Assembly: GCA_020091685.1 (NCBI GenBank)
Contig: CM034603.1
Coordinates: 34,023,696-34,087,695 of the forward strand
Length of the DNA stretch: 64,000 bases
Source of the DNA: Lutjanus erythropterus
Taxonomy: Eukaryota > Chordata > Actinopteri > Lutjaniformes > Lutjanidae
Reading direction: 5' to 3'
Below are positions 45,101 through 54,518 of this stretch, piece by piece. The notes under the pieces are model-generated. The model worked only from the letters and a program-made list of their open reading frames with translations, did no database searches and had not been told where the DNA came from. The translations under genes and the position numbers were made by a program. Position 1 is the first letter of the stretch. The number at the start of each line of letters is the position of its first letter.

Positions 45101-45590
45101 GATGTTACACCTGGCATGCCCGTGCATTACAGCTGCTGCCTGCACGGGCCACTTTATCATCCCCTGCACCTTGGCTTTGCTTGTGGCGCTAATAGAAAAC
45201 ACTTCATCACAGTTGTCCGCCTTGCGCAGGCTTTTCCACTCATTTATGGGACTTTGGGATGCTAACATGTCAGCTGATATTTAACAATGACTCTCCCTGT
45301 ACCTGCCCTCCTCTTTGAATGATGGCAAAGCTGCTTAGTCATTTGAGTAGCCGGAACAAATCTAACTAATGATCTCAGCTGTCAGAGATAAATTCCACCG
45401 TTGGGCGCAGGGCCCTGCCACTGCTGCTGGCAGCCTGTGTCTCCCAGCATGTCTCAAGCATGCCTTCGGTATCAGCTCACACTGGCTGCACCGAGTGTGT
45501 GGTGACTCCGCAGCACCGGGTTGAGTCACGACTCATCTCTTATCTGTAGGATCGCAAGTTGTTCATCATGTGTGGAGCATATCAGCATTT
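45101..45590. other. Candidate conserved non-coding block
   Basis: Complex repeat-free sequence with AACTAATGATCTCAGCTG and GTTGAGTCACGACTCATC (an inverted GAGTC/GACTC pair with an AP-1-like TGAGTCA, 45522-45539). Regulatory function is inferred from composition only. Confidence 0.25.
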
Positions 45591-46452
45591 TTTTTGTGTG
45601 TGTGTGTCACATCATTCACTGGTCATAACACTGTATCAAGGCAGCACCAAACTCTCTGCCCTTGAGACATCGCTCTGGTTAGTCATACTTGACTGAGGTG
45701 ACAGCCATAGCCATGACATGCAGTGGAATTGACAGACTAATTCAAGATGGCTGCCTCACACACGGCTATCACACATGATGCACGGAGGGCCAAAAGGAAA
45801 ACCTCTGCGGTGTCTTTTTTAGTGCATTTCTCCTTTTCTTTCTTTCTTCCTCGTATCAGTTTTTATTAGGGGTGTCATAATTTCAGTATTTCATCAAAAT
45901 TTAAATAAGCTTTCAAGCAGTGATTCTCCCAGTATGTTTTTTTCTCTTCACCCCTGCCTACTTGCAGCATCTGGCGCCATGTCTGTAGAAAAAAACGATG
46001 CTTCAAAGACGACACAGTCCATCACACTCGATACCATACAGACTATTTTGTTTTAAAGAAGAATGTGAAAATGTAAATGACAGTTATCAGGGTATAAAAC
46101 CAATGATTTGTTGATCTTTACAAATCAAGAGTCAACAGTTTAACAATCAGCATTGGTGCAAAAAAAAAAAAAAAAAAGCTTAAATCAAAAAATCAAATCA
46201 TGGATTTAGAGAAACGTGACCCTCCTGCTTTTTATTGTGTGTGTGTCTTAAGAGCAGCTGTTGGTTGCATCACTGCAGTAAATACTGATGTGATGTAGAA
46301 GGCAGACAGAGTGTCTTTCTCACTAAATTGCAGTCATATTACAGTGTGATGTCATTTTAAGATGTAAATAAGCAAAAGTGCAACATCATAATGCTGCTGT
46401 CCAGTGAAAAGCATGTATCCTCAAGTTTGGAGATTATAAATTTTGCAAAGAG
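45591..46452. other. Intergenic DNA with repeat debris
   Basis: GGGGTGTCATAATTTCAGTA at 45869 and AATCAAATCATGGATTTAG near 46190 resemble ends of a common fish element, but this is not firm. There is an A run at 46160-46177. No gene. Confidence 0.35.
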
Positions 46453-46630
46453 TTAAACACACAGTATGTAATTTCTGCTGCTGGGAGTCTCTAGTAGTCT
46501 GGAATCATTGTTGTCATTGTTAACAAGCATGTTCATGGACGAGGTGATGTATTCAAGTTTTATTCAAGTTACATTTACTCCCTGATGTATCCCATGTTTT
46601 CCCGGGAATAACAGAAATATTTTTTGAACA
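46453..46630 (+). repeat. TTAAACxCACAxTATG-type element (family M), one end
   Basis: TTAAACACACAGTATGTAAT, TGGGAGTCTCTAGTAGTC, TGTTCATGGACGAGG and ATCCCATGTTTTCCCGGGA match, in order, the reverse complement of 58195-58553. The other end is not evident. Confidence 0.6.
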
Positions 46631-47361
46631 TGCATCCAGCACGTCTGTGAGCTGTCGCATCAATGACAGAATTTCACCGAGCGATATTGCAGCTTTTATT
46701 TATTTGGAACTTTGTCCAGAAGGCTGAAGGGAAAAAAAATACAGACACAAGGATTTCAAACACAGCATGTGGAGAGAGTTCGCAAATGAAGAATACGTAC
46801 AGCTGATTTTTTATTGTTTACAAATCATATAATACATCTTATCTCTTTTCCTTTTCTTTTCATCAAGTGAAATAAGCACCAGGTTTTCATTACTGACGCT
46901 GAGTACATCTTTTCGCCAGGAATTTGTTTCTGAGCCTAGTAATCAATTTGCAAAATCACGTTACGCTTGATGTGAATAGTCAAGAAATTCACATTTTTTT
47001 GTGTTACTGTTGGTGTGTGAAGTCCTTCACTGTACCTGCGGGTTTGAACATGGTTGGAAACATCTGGGATAATTTAAGAACAGAACTCAACAAAATGTGT
47101 AACATGGGTCTAGTGGTAGTTTTTTTAAAATAGATTTTAATGCAGAAATGTTGCATTTTATAAATTTAAGCAAAATAAACCATTTGAAAAATGATGATCT
47201 AAACAAATTACTGCCACAAAGCTGAAAACAGGGACTCATTAAGAGCTGATCTTTCAGAGATACAGTGCAGTGATGGTAGCAAAGTTTTTTATAGAGCCAG
47301 AGATCACAGATTTGTGACAACATGACCCTCCGTTTGAAAAAGAAAAACCCTCCACCAGGAC
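46631..47361. other. AT-rich intergenic DNA, no gene seen
   Basis: Chance ORFs only (46924-47133 plus, 47087-47323 minus). Confidence 0.45.
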
Positions 47362-47549
47362 TTTAAAGGACCAGTCTGTAGGATTTAGTGTTATCTAGTG
47401 TTAAGCTCGTTTGTCTACTGTAGAATCACAGTGGTGGACCCACATCCTCTGTACATATAAACAGCTCATTCTTGTAACACAACAGTCCTTATTTTGAGGT
47501 TATTATACACCAGTAGTTCCCCCTAAATCCTAAACACCGGGCCTTTAAC
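47362..47549 (+). mobile_element. Family C miniature element with both ends
   Basis: Starts TTTAAAGGACCAGTCTGTAG, with GGATTTAG following; ends CCCTAAATCCTAAACACCGG then GCCTTTAA. The inverted ends are about 26 bp and well matched. Inside are GTACATATAAACAGCTCATT and TGAGGTTATTATACACCAG. It is a short internally deleted copy of the family also seen at 5325 and 20360. Confidence 0.85.
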
Positions 47550-49130
47550 TTCAAACTTAAGGCAGCAAACCTGGTGGACACGTTACACAATTTTCAGCAA
47601 GAAGCACAGAAATACCACACAGAGGCACACAGATATCTGACAGAATGGTGATTATAAAAGCACATATGACTTATCTCTCAGCGTAGATGATTCAGTGTTA
47701 AGATAATAGGCTAATCTCTGTACCTGTGTGTAATTATTTTTGGTTCACTTCACAGTACAACACATTTTCTGTCTTCCTCTTCCTTTCAATTGAACTCTTT
47801 TGATCTATTCTGTGTTGGCGCACCTGCTCTTTTTAGATATCTCTCCCTCTCGGTCCGGTTTCTCTCTCTCTCTCACACACACATACACACACACACACAC
47901 ACTATCAGTTTCTCTCTCTCCTTCTCTCACGCACACACGAATACTTACACATCTCTCTCTGCTTCGCCCTGGTTGGATTTCTCTTTCTCTGTAATTACAG
48001 GCTTCTTATCTACTTCCTATGTTACGTGCTGCAGCCATTGGCCTCCTCCATGTTTCCTCCTCTACCATTTTAGTGTCACGCATCTTCCGCTGCTTCTCCC
48101 TGCAGGAGCCAACAAGGCAGAGACACACAATATGCTTTTTAACATGGCTGGACCGGCCAAGTTTGACGGCTGCATGGGACAAATCCAAGAGGCACTAAAT
48201 TCTGGTGGCAGTTTTTGCTAGAAAGAGGCTGTTTGAGTGAAATGTTGTCGTGTCGTTATGGTCGTGGGCGGGAGTAAAGCGGGATAAAAAAGCAAGACAG
48301 GGAGAAAATGTGGGCTTTGGTGTTCATAACCGCTTGGTGAGTGAGTGTTTGTGTGTCCAGGAGTTGTAAAGTTTGATTTAATTATTCATGTGGAAGCAGT
48401 AACATTGCTTCCCAAACTAGCAAATGAAACTCCATCTTGCCAAGGAACTCACACAGGTCACAGCGACCAATTACTTAATGAAAATGATCAGGTTTCTAAT
48501 GCAGCGCTGGCCAGAGCTCGACTGCAAATTCCTGCAGTACTTCACGCGGCTATAAAACAGAGTGTACTTCAGCTTTCTTCCAGTGGTTAGGCAAAGTGTG
48601 CCACCGCTGCAGTCTTTAGACCCATCAAAACTCCAAATGGCTGAACCAGCTTTAAGGAAAAGGATTATTACTTATTAAGAATGGCTAATGTATGATGTAA
48701 AAGTTGGCTGCCTCTCAATCTCCATCCCCTCCTGTCTCTTTGGCTCAGCCTCAGCTCCTCTCTCTTGCACTAAAATGCTGTGTTTGTGTTGTTCATGCTC
48801 ATATTTTCAAATACTAACCTGCTCCTTCAGACTTGGTTGCACCAACAAAGATTAAATAAATCAAAGATGAGTTCTATCTAGAATTTAGCAAAACTAGGTT
48901 AAAAAAAATAATAAACACAGCCCTGTTGCACAATCAAAATCTAATCCCAGTTTAAGAAATCTAAGTTCAATGATTTAAACACAAATTAAATAGACTGTAA
49001 ACAATATGGAGATGCTTACTTACCCAAATTAAAATAAATAAATAAAAAACGAATCTGCTGTGCTGTTGGAGCCTAGTAAGTATAAAACATGAAGGAAACC
49101 TGTTAACTTTTGGTTTCTCTGCATTCCTTA
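47550..49130. other. Intergenic DNA, no firm gene
   Basis: CA/CT-rich imperfect repeats lie at 47860-47960. A weak exon-like stretch at 48106-48221 follows a good acceptor (CTTCTCCCTGCAG) and runs open to TAG, but it has no recognisable domain. 48350-48600 is complex (TTTGATTTAATTATTCATG) and may be regulatory. Confidence 0.3.
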
Positions 49131-49134
49131 AAAC

Positions 49135-49420
49135 GCTGCTTTGTTTGCTAGCTACCCAAAAGGTAAAAAAGAAACTTGCATTTTTTTTCTAAAAAGTTTA
49201 AAAAATATTCTTTGCACCATCCCCAAAATGTTATACTGTTTGCTAGTTAGCTAAAAAGTAAAGGACAAACAAACATTATATTGTTTGCTAGCTAAGCAAC
49301 CCCCCCTCAAAACATGATATTGTTTGTTTGCTAACTAAAAAGTTAAAAACAAAACAAAAACAATACTAGGTAGCTTAAAAGTTAGTTTGTTAGTTAGGTA
49401 GTTAGCTAGTTAGCATACTC
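49135..49420. repeat. Degenerate repeats of TTGTTTGCTAGCTA
   Basis: TTTGTTTGCTAGCTACC, CTGTTTGCTAGTTAGC, TTGTTTGCTAGCTAAGC and TTGTTTGTTTGCTAACT occur at intervals of roughly 50-110 bp, each followed by AAAAG-TAAA. An old, irregular tandem array. Confidence 0.65.
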
Positions 49421-50071
49421 ATAATGGCTGTCTGTCCCTTAAATTTCTTTTTGAAGAACTTGATTGTTTTTTTCAATCCATCTAAAAAAAGGCAGCTAGT
49501 TTGAGAGTTAAACCTCCTAAAGTGTAAGTTTAAAGTTAATTCTGGGTCCCATTTTTAACTGAAGTTTAAAGTTTTGATGCAACAGAATTAAATTTAGTCC
49601 AAGTTTAGAGTAAAAACTAAACTGGTGTTTTTTTTTAATATTTATTTTAAGCAAGTCTTTGCACTCAAACTTTAAGTTTTAAGTCCTAAAGAAGTCTTAA
49701 CACACTCTTCACCAAATGTTCCAATTCCATTTTTATTCCATTTTAACCACAGAGCCTCGACTTAATGTTCTTTGTGCAGCTTCAACTGGCGACCAAAGCT
49801 GGAATTTCAGCTGACCTGGAAGTCCTTTTTTGATTTCGTTGACCAAGTCATGTGACTCGTATCTACACCTTTGGCTGTAATCATTCCTGCTCTCCATGCA
49901 GGTGACCTGTGCTGTAAGAGACGGAAGATAAAGTCTGCACTTGTTCCATGCAGAGGTGTATTCTGAACCCTTTACAAGACAGAAAATATGTCCCATGCAT
50001 GTCCCTCTGAATAATTTGACATAGCCTGTTTTTTACACCTCTTTTTGGAGCATGTCAACACAGAATAACCC

Positions 50072-50112
<41 letters not shown>

Positions 50113-50344
50113 TCAGGAAACGTACTCAGCTGACTTTGACGCATTTTGTTTTCATCTGTTTTACAGTGTTCCAGCTTTTTGGGATCTAGTTTTAACATAA
50201 AATAAAATGTAAAATGGGACATGCTTGACTGGCAGGAGGGATATTTATTTATATAGTATATGTTTTATTGAAATACGAAGCATATTGAAAAGATAAATAA
50301 AACAATTTTATATCATGATGATTTAAATAAATGAAGCTGAAAAC
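49421..50344. other. AT-rich intergenic DNA with (CA)n
   Basis: A (CA)18 tract lies at 50075-50110. The 87-codon minus ORF (49733-49996) has no domain. Words AAGTTTAAAG/CTTTAAGTTT around 49510-49690 are imperfect and partly inverted. Confidence 0.45.
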
Positions 50345-50414
50345 TTTTCTCAGACCCCCTGGCAGAGTGCCAAGGACCCCTGGGGTTCCTCGGACCCCCA
50401 TCTGAGAACCACTG
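50345..50414 (-). repeat. hAT-type transposon end
   Basis: CTCAGACCCCCTGGCAGAG, CCAAGGACCCCTGGGG and CGGACCCCCATCTGAGAACC, ending CACTG. The reverse complement, CAGTGGTTCTCAGATGGGGG, is a classic hAT terminal sequence of vertebrate genomes. The other end is not visible. Confidence 0.7.
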
Positions 50415-50635
50415 TTCCTAGAGTTCCAGTCTTTTTAGTACAAATTCCCTTCTTTGTGTGTAACTATCCCTCCTCCACAGCTCAGCAAGGGAGCTCTGTC
50501 TGGGGAAACGCAGAGGGAGGACTGTGGAGTGGATTTTGTTCCCCATCCGTTACAGTGAAGTCACGCTCGGAAGAGATGAACACATAAAGACAAGAGAAAC
50601 GACGACTGTCTCACTGTAAATATGAGCGTAATTTA

Positions 50636-51605
50636 CCAGAGGCGGGGACTCGAGTCACATGACTTGACATAGATTAGACCTAAGTCACAAATTTGAGGAC
50701 TTGAAACTTGACTTAGGCTTGACTAAAACTGATAAAAGACACAACTTGATTTTGACTTTGTATTCATGACTTTACTCAGACTTGAGACAGATAAATATTT
50801 GCATTTTTCTAGCAGACCAGCAGAGGCAATAACACGTGAAGCAGCTATCATGGTCCAAAAATAATAACATCTGGATTCAAGGATTATGTTTTCCATGGAG
50901 GTAGTAAGAAGAGAACAGCTGTATGCAGAGTCACTTTAGTAGCACCTTATGTGTTAATAAGCCAGTGAGAAATGATGTGACCCTCCTGAAGGGACGCCAG
51001 GGAAGAGGACTTAACTTTTTTGTGTTTTTTTGTTTTTTGTTTCATATTTCTGTTTTCACCTCTGAGCCCTTTCGAGATTATAATTCCAGAGCCCCACTCT
51101 CTGCTGTTGTTCATTTAGGAGGCTTACTATTGATTACCAAATGTCAAAAAAGATTTAAAATGATTATTTTCATTATCCATTAACCTGCTGAATAGTTTCT
51201 CAATTAATCGATTAGTTGTTTGACGCATAAAATGTCAAAAAGTGGTGAAAAAATGTTCTCCAACATGGAAAGATATTCAATTTACTGTCATATACGATCA
51301 AAGAAACTAGAAAATATTCACGTTTGAGAAACATAAATCAGAGAATTTGTATCATTTAAACTAAAACAATGACTCAAAACGATTAATTGGTTATGAAAAC
51401 AGTTGGTGATTAATTTAATAGTTGATTGATGATTGATTAATTATTGCAGCTGAGCTGCAACAGTTTTTGTTAATGTTGTTGTTTATGACCACTGTCTTTT
51501 AATTAGTTTAAATGTGGAGGGATCATCAGAATTTTATATGACTTGTGACTTGCAAGGACTCGACTTGACTTGGGACTTACTTGAGACTCGCGACTTCCCA
51601 CTCGC
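50636..51605. repeat. GACTCGAGTCACATGACTT-type element, interrupted
   Basis: The left part (50639-50800) carries GGGGACTCGAGTCACATGAC and ACTTGAAACTTGACTTAGG. The right part (51535-51605) carries ACTTGTGACTTGCAAGG, CTCGACTTGACTTGGGAC and GAGACTCGCGACTTCCC. The two halves are separated by other DNA, including a nested repeat at 51159-51451. I recognise the ACTCGAGTC-rich family from teleosts. Confidence 0.65.
51159..51451. repeat. GATTAATCGTTGCAGC-type repeat, long copy
   Basis: Contains TGATTATTTTCATTATCC, TCAATTAATCGATTAGTTG, AAACTAGAAAATATTCACG and AACGATTAATTGG, ending ATTAATTATTGCAGCT. It matches the copy at 62897-63189 and the short copy at 5551-5737. Confidence 0.75.
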
Positions 51606-51869
51606 ACTTCTATATATTTTACTATTAGAGACACTTGACGAAAAAAAAATTATCTGGATTTATCCTTTAATCCAAGTTCTATGTTACCAAATTAATAATC
51701 CCCACAGCTGCGAGAAGTGTCCGCCCGCCATGTGACGGACAGTTGTCCATCCTCTGGCTACTTGACACCACAACCGAGGCTATTTTAGTGATGTGACTCC
51801 TTCAGCACCGCGGACAGCGCCGTCTGCGCCTCAGCCAGCCTCCCTCTGTCTCCATCAAGCCTTTACCAT

Positions 51870-51870
<1 letters not shown>

Positions 51871-51942
<72 letters not shown>
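51871..51942. repeat. (AC)36 microsatellite
   Basis: 72 bp of uninterrupted AC. The ORFs through it on both strands are artefacts. Confidence 0.97.
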
Positions 51943-51944
<2 letters not shown>

Positions 51945-52497
51945 GCTCACAGGCTCTGCATGCAGCTCCCATTCTAAATATTTCTGCCTGGTAATACAAA
52001 ACCAGGCATATTCTGCTAAATTATTAAATAGCAGACTGCACAGGCTCAGGCTGTATGGCTGCATGAGGTAATCGTTACGGCCCGGTTTGTTGCCTGTTTG
52101 GTGCTTTTTTTTTTCCTGTGGGCCAACAAGTGGAAATGTGTTGTGGAAATAGACATGAAGAGTGTGTTTATTGTTCCTGACATGAGTCCACTTTATGGAC
52201 GTCAGAGTAAAAAAGGGAAGGGGATCATTTAGAGTTGATCATAAAACTACAGGATCCATCTAATGTTTGACAGGCCTGTGTGGATGTGTTTGGGTGACGT
52301 CGCAGTAAAAGTGATTTCTGATCATGCAGGGTGGTTATGGCAACATTGACAAAGTCGATCTATTGGCTCCACAGTGGATTAAGATGATCGACCATGTGAG
52401 CGGGATTTAAACACCTTTCTCCATCTCGATAATCCCGTTCTTGTCATATCCTAACAGCCCCGAGGAGTGATCGATCCGCTGCAACCTGTGCGCATAG
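51943..52497 (+). promoter_or_regulatory. Probable upstream region of the polyglutamine gene
   Basis: Sequence becomes complex and increasingly CpG-containing toward 52500 (GATCGATCCGCTGC). No obvious TATA box. An in-frame stop TAG at 52495-52497 limits how far the coding frame could extend upstream. The transcription start cannot be placed. Confidence 0.3.
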
Positions 52498-52683
52498 AAG
52501 CAATGGACCGATATCCAGTCGAAGGCGGTGTTTTGGCTGTACGGTGACGTTTTAAGGCAGGTCCTGGTCAAACCTACCAATGATACAAGTCGGTCCTATT
52601 CTGCTGGGACTGATCGCGATGAACGGGTGTCGGAGCTCTGCACGGCAAAGGAGCAACCACAGCGAGACGAGGCGATCAAGGGG
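52498..52683 (+). other. Probable 5' leader of the polyglutamine gene
   Basis: The coding frame is open here but has no ATG before 52684. A GTG at 52528 is the first possible near-cognate start. Two ATGs in other frames (52503, and 52619, which opens a frame to 52879) would act as upstream starts if the leader is transcribed. This could be 5' UTR, or the true N terminus could lie in an upstream exon spliced in. Confidence 0.4.
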
Positions 52684-53325
52684 ATGCGGCATCGGTACGC
52701 GGGAGCTGTCCATCAACAGCACCAGATCCCCGACGAGAAGCAAGCGAGCAGCAAGCCGAGCCGAGACCCAGTCGCTCCTGTTTTCAGCCTGCCGCCCCCG
52801 CCCTCTTCTCACCACCACCGAGACCGCGCTCCGACCACCGCCGCGCACCGCCAGAGCCTCCAGGAGCTGCCGTGTCTGAGCCAGCCCTCCCGGAGACCTG
52901 TTCGCAGCGGAGACCCTCTACCTCTGGCGAGCTACGACACCGCCCAGCGACCTTCATCGCACCGAGCCGGTGAACCCGGCGGCAGCGGCAGCGGCACCGG
53001 GCAGCAGGATCCCTGGGCCCCGGCCGGCTTCCAGCAGCAGCCGCAGTCGGACAGGCAGCCTGTTTTTCCCAGCTGCCACTGCAGCTTTTCCGAGCAGGAG
53101 GCTCCAAACCAGCCCCATCCTGTCGATCCTCTCCCACCGCAGCCCTCCCCACCTTTTCCGCCGCCTATACCTCCACCACCACCAACGTCGTCCTCCTCCT
53201 CTCTGCTGTTTTCCCGGGAATCTAAAAGAAGGAGTGCCAATAATTACCAACAGGCGAGCATCGTGGAACGCTGCAGGGGAGGAGGAGGAGCAGGAGGGCA
53301 CCGAGACCACAGGCAGTTGTTGCAG

Positions 53326-53366
<41 letters not shown>

Positions 53367-53949
53367 GCAGCACAGTCATTTAAGACTCCAACAGAGGGAC
53401 CCCTCCCCTGAAGGAATCCGTGCAAACTCGCAGAAAGGGCGCTCTTTAAATGTATGTGAGTCAACCGAGGCTAACAGGAGAGCCTTCGAGTGTCAGACTC
53501 AGGACCTGCAGCAGCAGCAGCAGCAGCAGCAACAGATCCCACAATTACGAGCGCAGCAACAGCTCCTGGTGGGGAGCAGCTTGCCTATCAACTACTGCGC
53601 CAGCGGCTCAGGAGAGCTATGTAGGACTCACCAGGCTCCACTGCTGCACCAGCCAGAGCAGCAGCAGCAGCAGCAGCAGCGGCAGCAGCAGCAGCAGCAG
53701 CAAGGCGCACTGGGGCTCTGTCCCCAGCGTCCGCAGCACTGTGAACAAGACCGCAATAAGTCTGGGAGGATCTCCGAGCACAGCCGCGTCACCCCCCCGG
53801 TAACACAACAGGCATACGCGGGGAACTCGTCTGCGACTGTGAGCAACAGCAACAGCAGCAAAGACAGCCCCAACTACGGCTCCAGCTATCACCTGTGGCC
53901 GGAGAGCCCGCATAAAGGAGAGGAGAGGATCCGCATCGACCTCCATAAG
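52684..53949 (+). CDS. First coding exon, polyglutamine protein of unknown identity
   Basis: An ATG with G at -3 (GGGATGC) opens 422 codons to CATAAG|GTACAT, a plausible donor in phase 0. If it is not used, the frame stops at 54018 after 22 more codons. The peptide starts MRHRYAGAVH and is low-complexity and probably disordered. It has PPPPSSHHH at about 37-45, a proline-rich stretch at about 148-172, and glutamine tracts at 214-229 (16 Q), 276-284 (9 Q) and 326-340 (7 Q, one Arg, 7 Q). A more complex C-terminal part holds SPNYGSSYHLWPESPHK and RIRIDLHK. The tracts are mostly CAG with a few CAA. There is no folded domain, signal peptide or membrane span, so the diagnostic domains are probably in exons beyond the window. 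Polyglutamine and proline-rich N termini are frequent in transcription cofactors and in some channel and scaffold proteins. I compared it from memory with several such families and matched none, so no function is assigned. Confidence 0.75.
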
Positions 53950-54263
53950 GTACATTTTTATCACATTTTCTCCTCTAACGAGCCTCTAATGACAAAAACA
54001 AACGTTTTCACTCAATGACCACGCCTGTCATATGATTTTTGATAGAGCACATATGTGTATGGTGTGCACGGTGTGTGTGTGTGAAGGGAGGTTATTTTAA
54101 TCGTCATTCATGTAGAACTACCGCACATGTAAAGCCAGTGCGTGATATTTCTTATCTAACCTGCTGTTTTCTGTCATTTGGTTACACGAGTACGCGCCTG
54201 CAGCACGCACAAACGCCATGGCACACACACACACAAGCAGAGAGAGAGAGAGAGGGAGAGGGA

Positions 54264-54298
<35 letters not shown>

Positions 54299-54487
54299 GC
54301 GCACACACACCTGTTCCATGTTGCAGTGTTGTTTTGGGTTAGCAGCCTGGCAGCCCACTGACAATATTCAAATGACGCTCCCCCGGCAGCTGAATGAGAA
54401 ACAAAGCGGTTGTTGTTGTTTCCACAGAGCAGAGGGGTATCTATCTGAGCGGGGGAATTTTAATACTGTGGCTTCCAGACACCGTTG

Positions 54488-54518
<31 letters not shown>

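Noticed and set aside
52552-53964. Minus-strand and other-frame ORFs over the polyglutamine exon (poly-Leu, poly-Ala, poly-Ser)
   Set aside because: Shadows of the CAG tracts. Only the plus frame has a sensible start, a donor and non-repeat complexity at its end.
54039-54488. 149-codon plus ORF
   Set aside because: Mostly CA and GA repeats translated; lies in the intron just after the exon donor.
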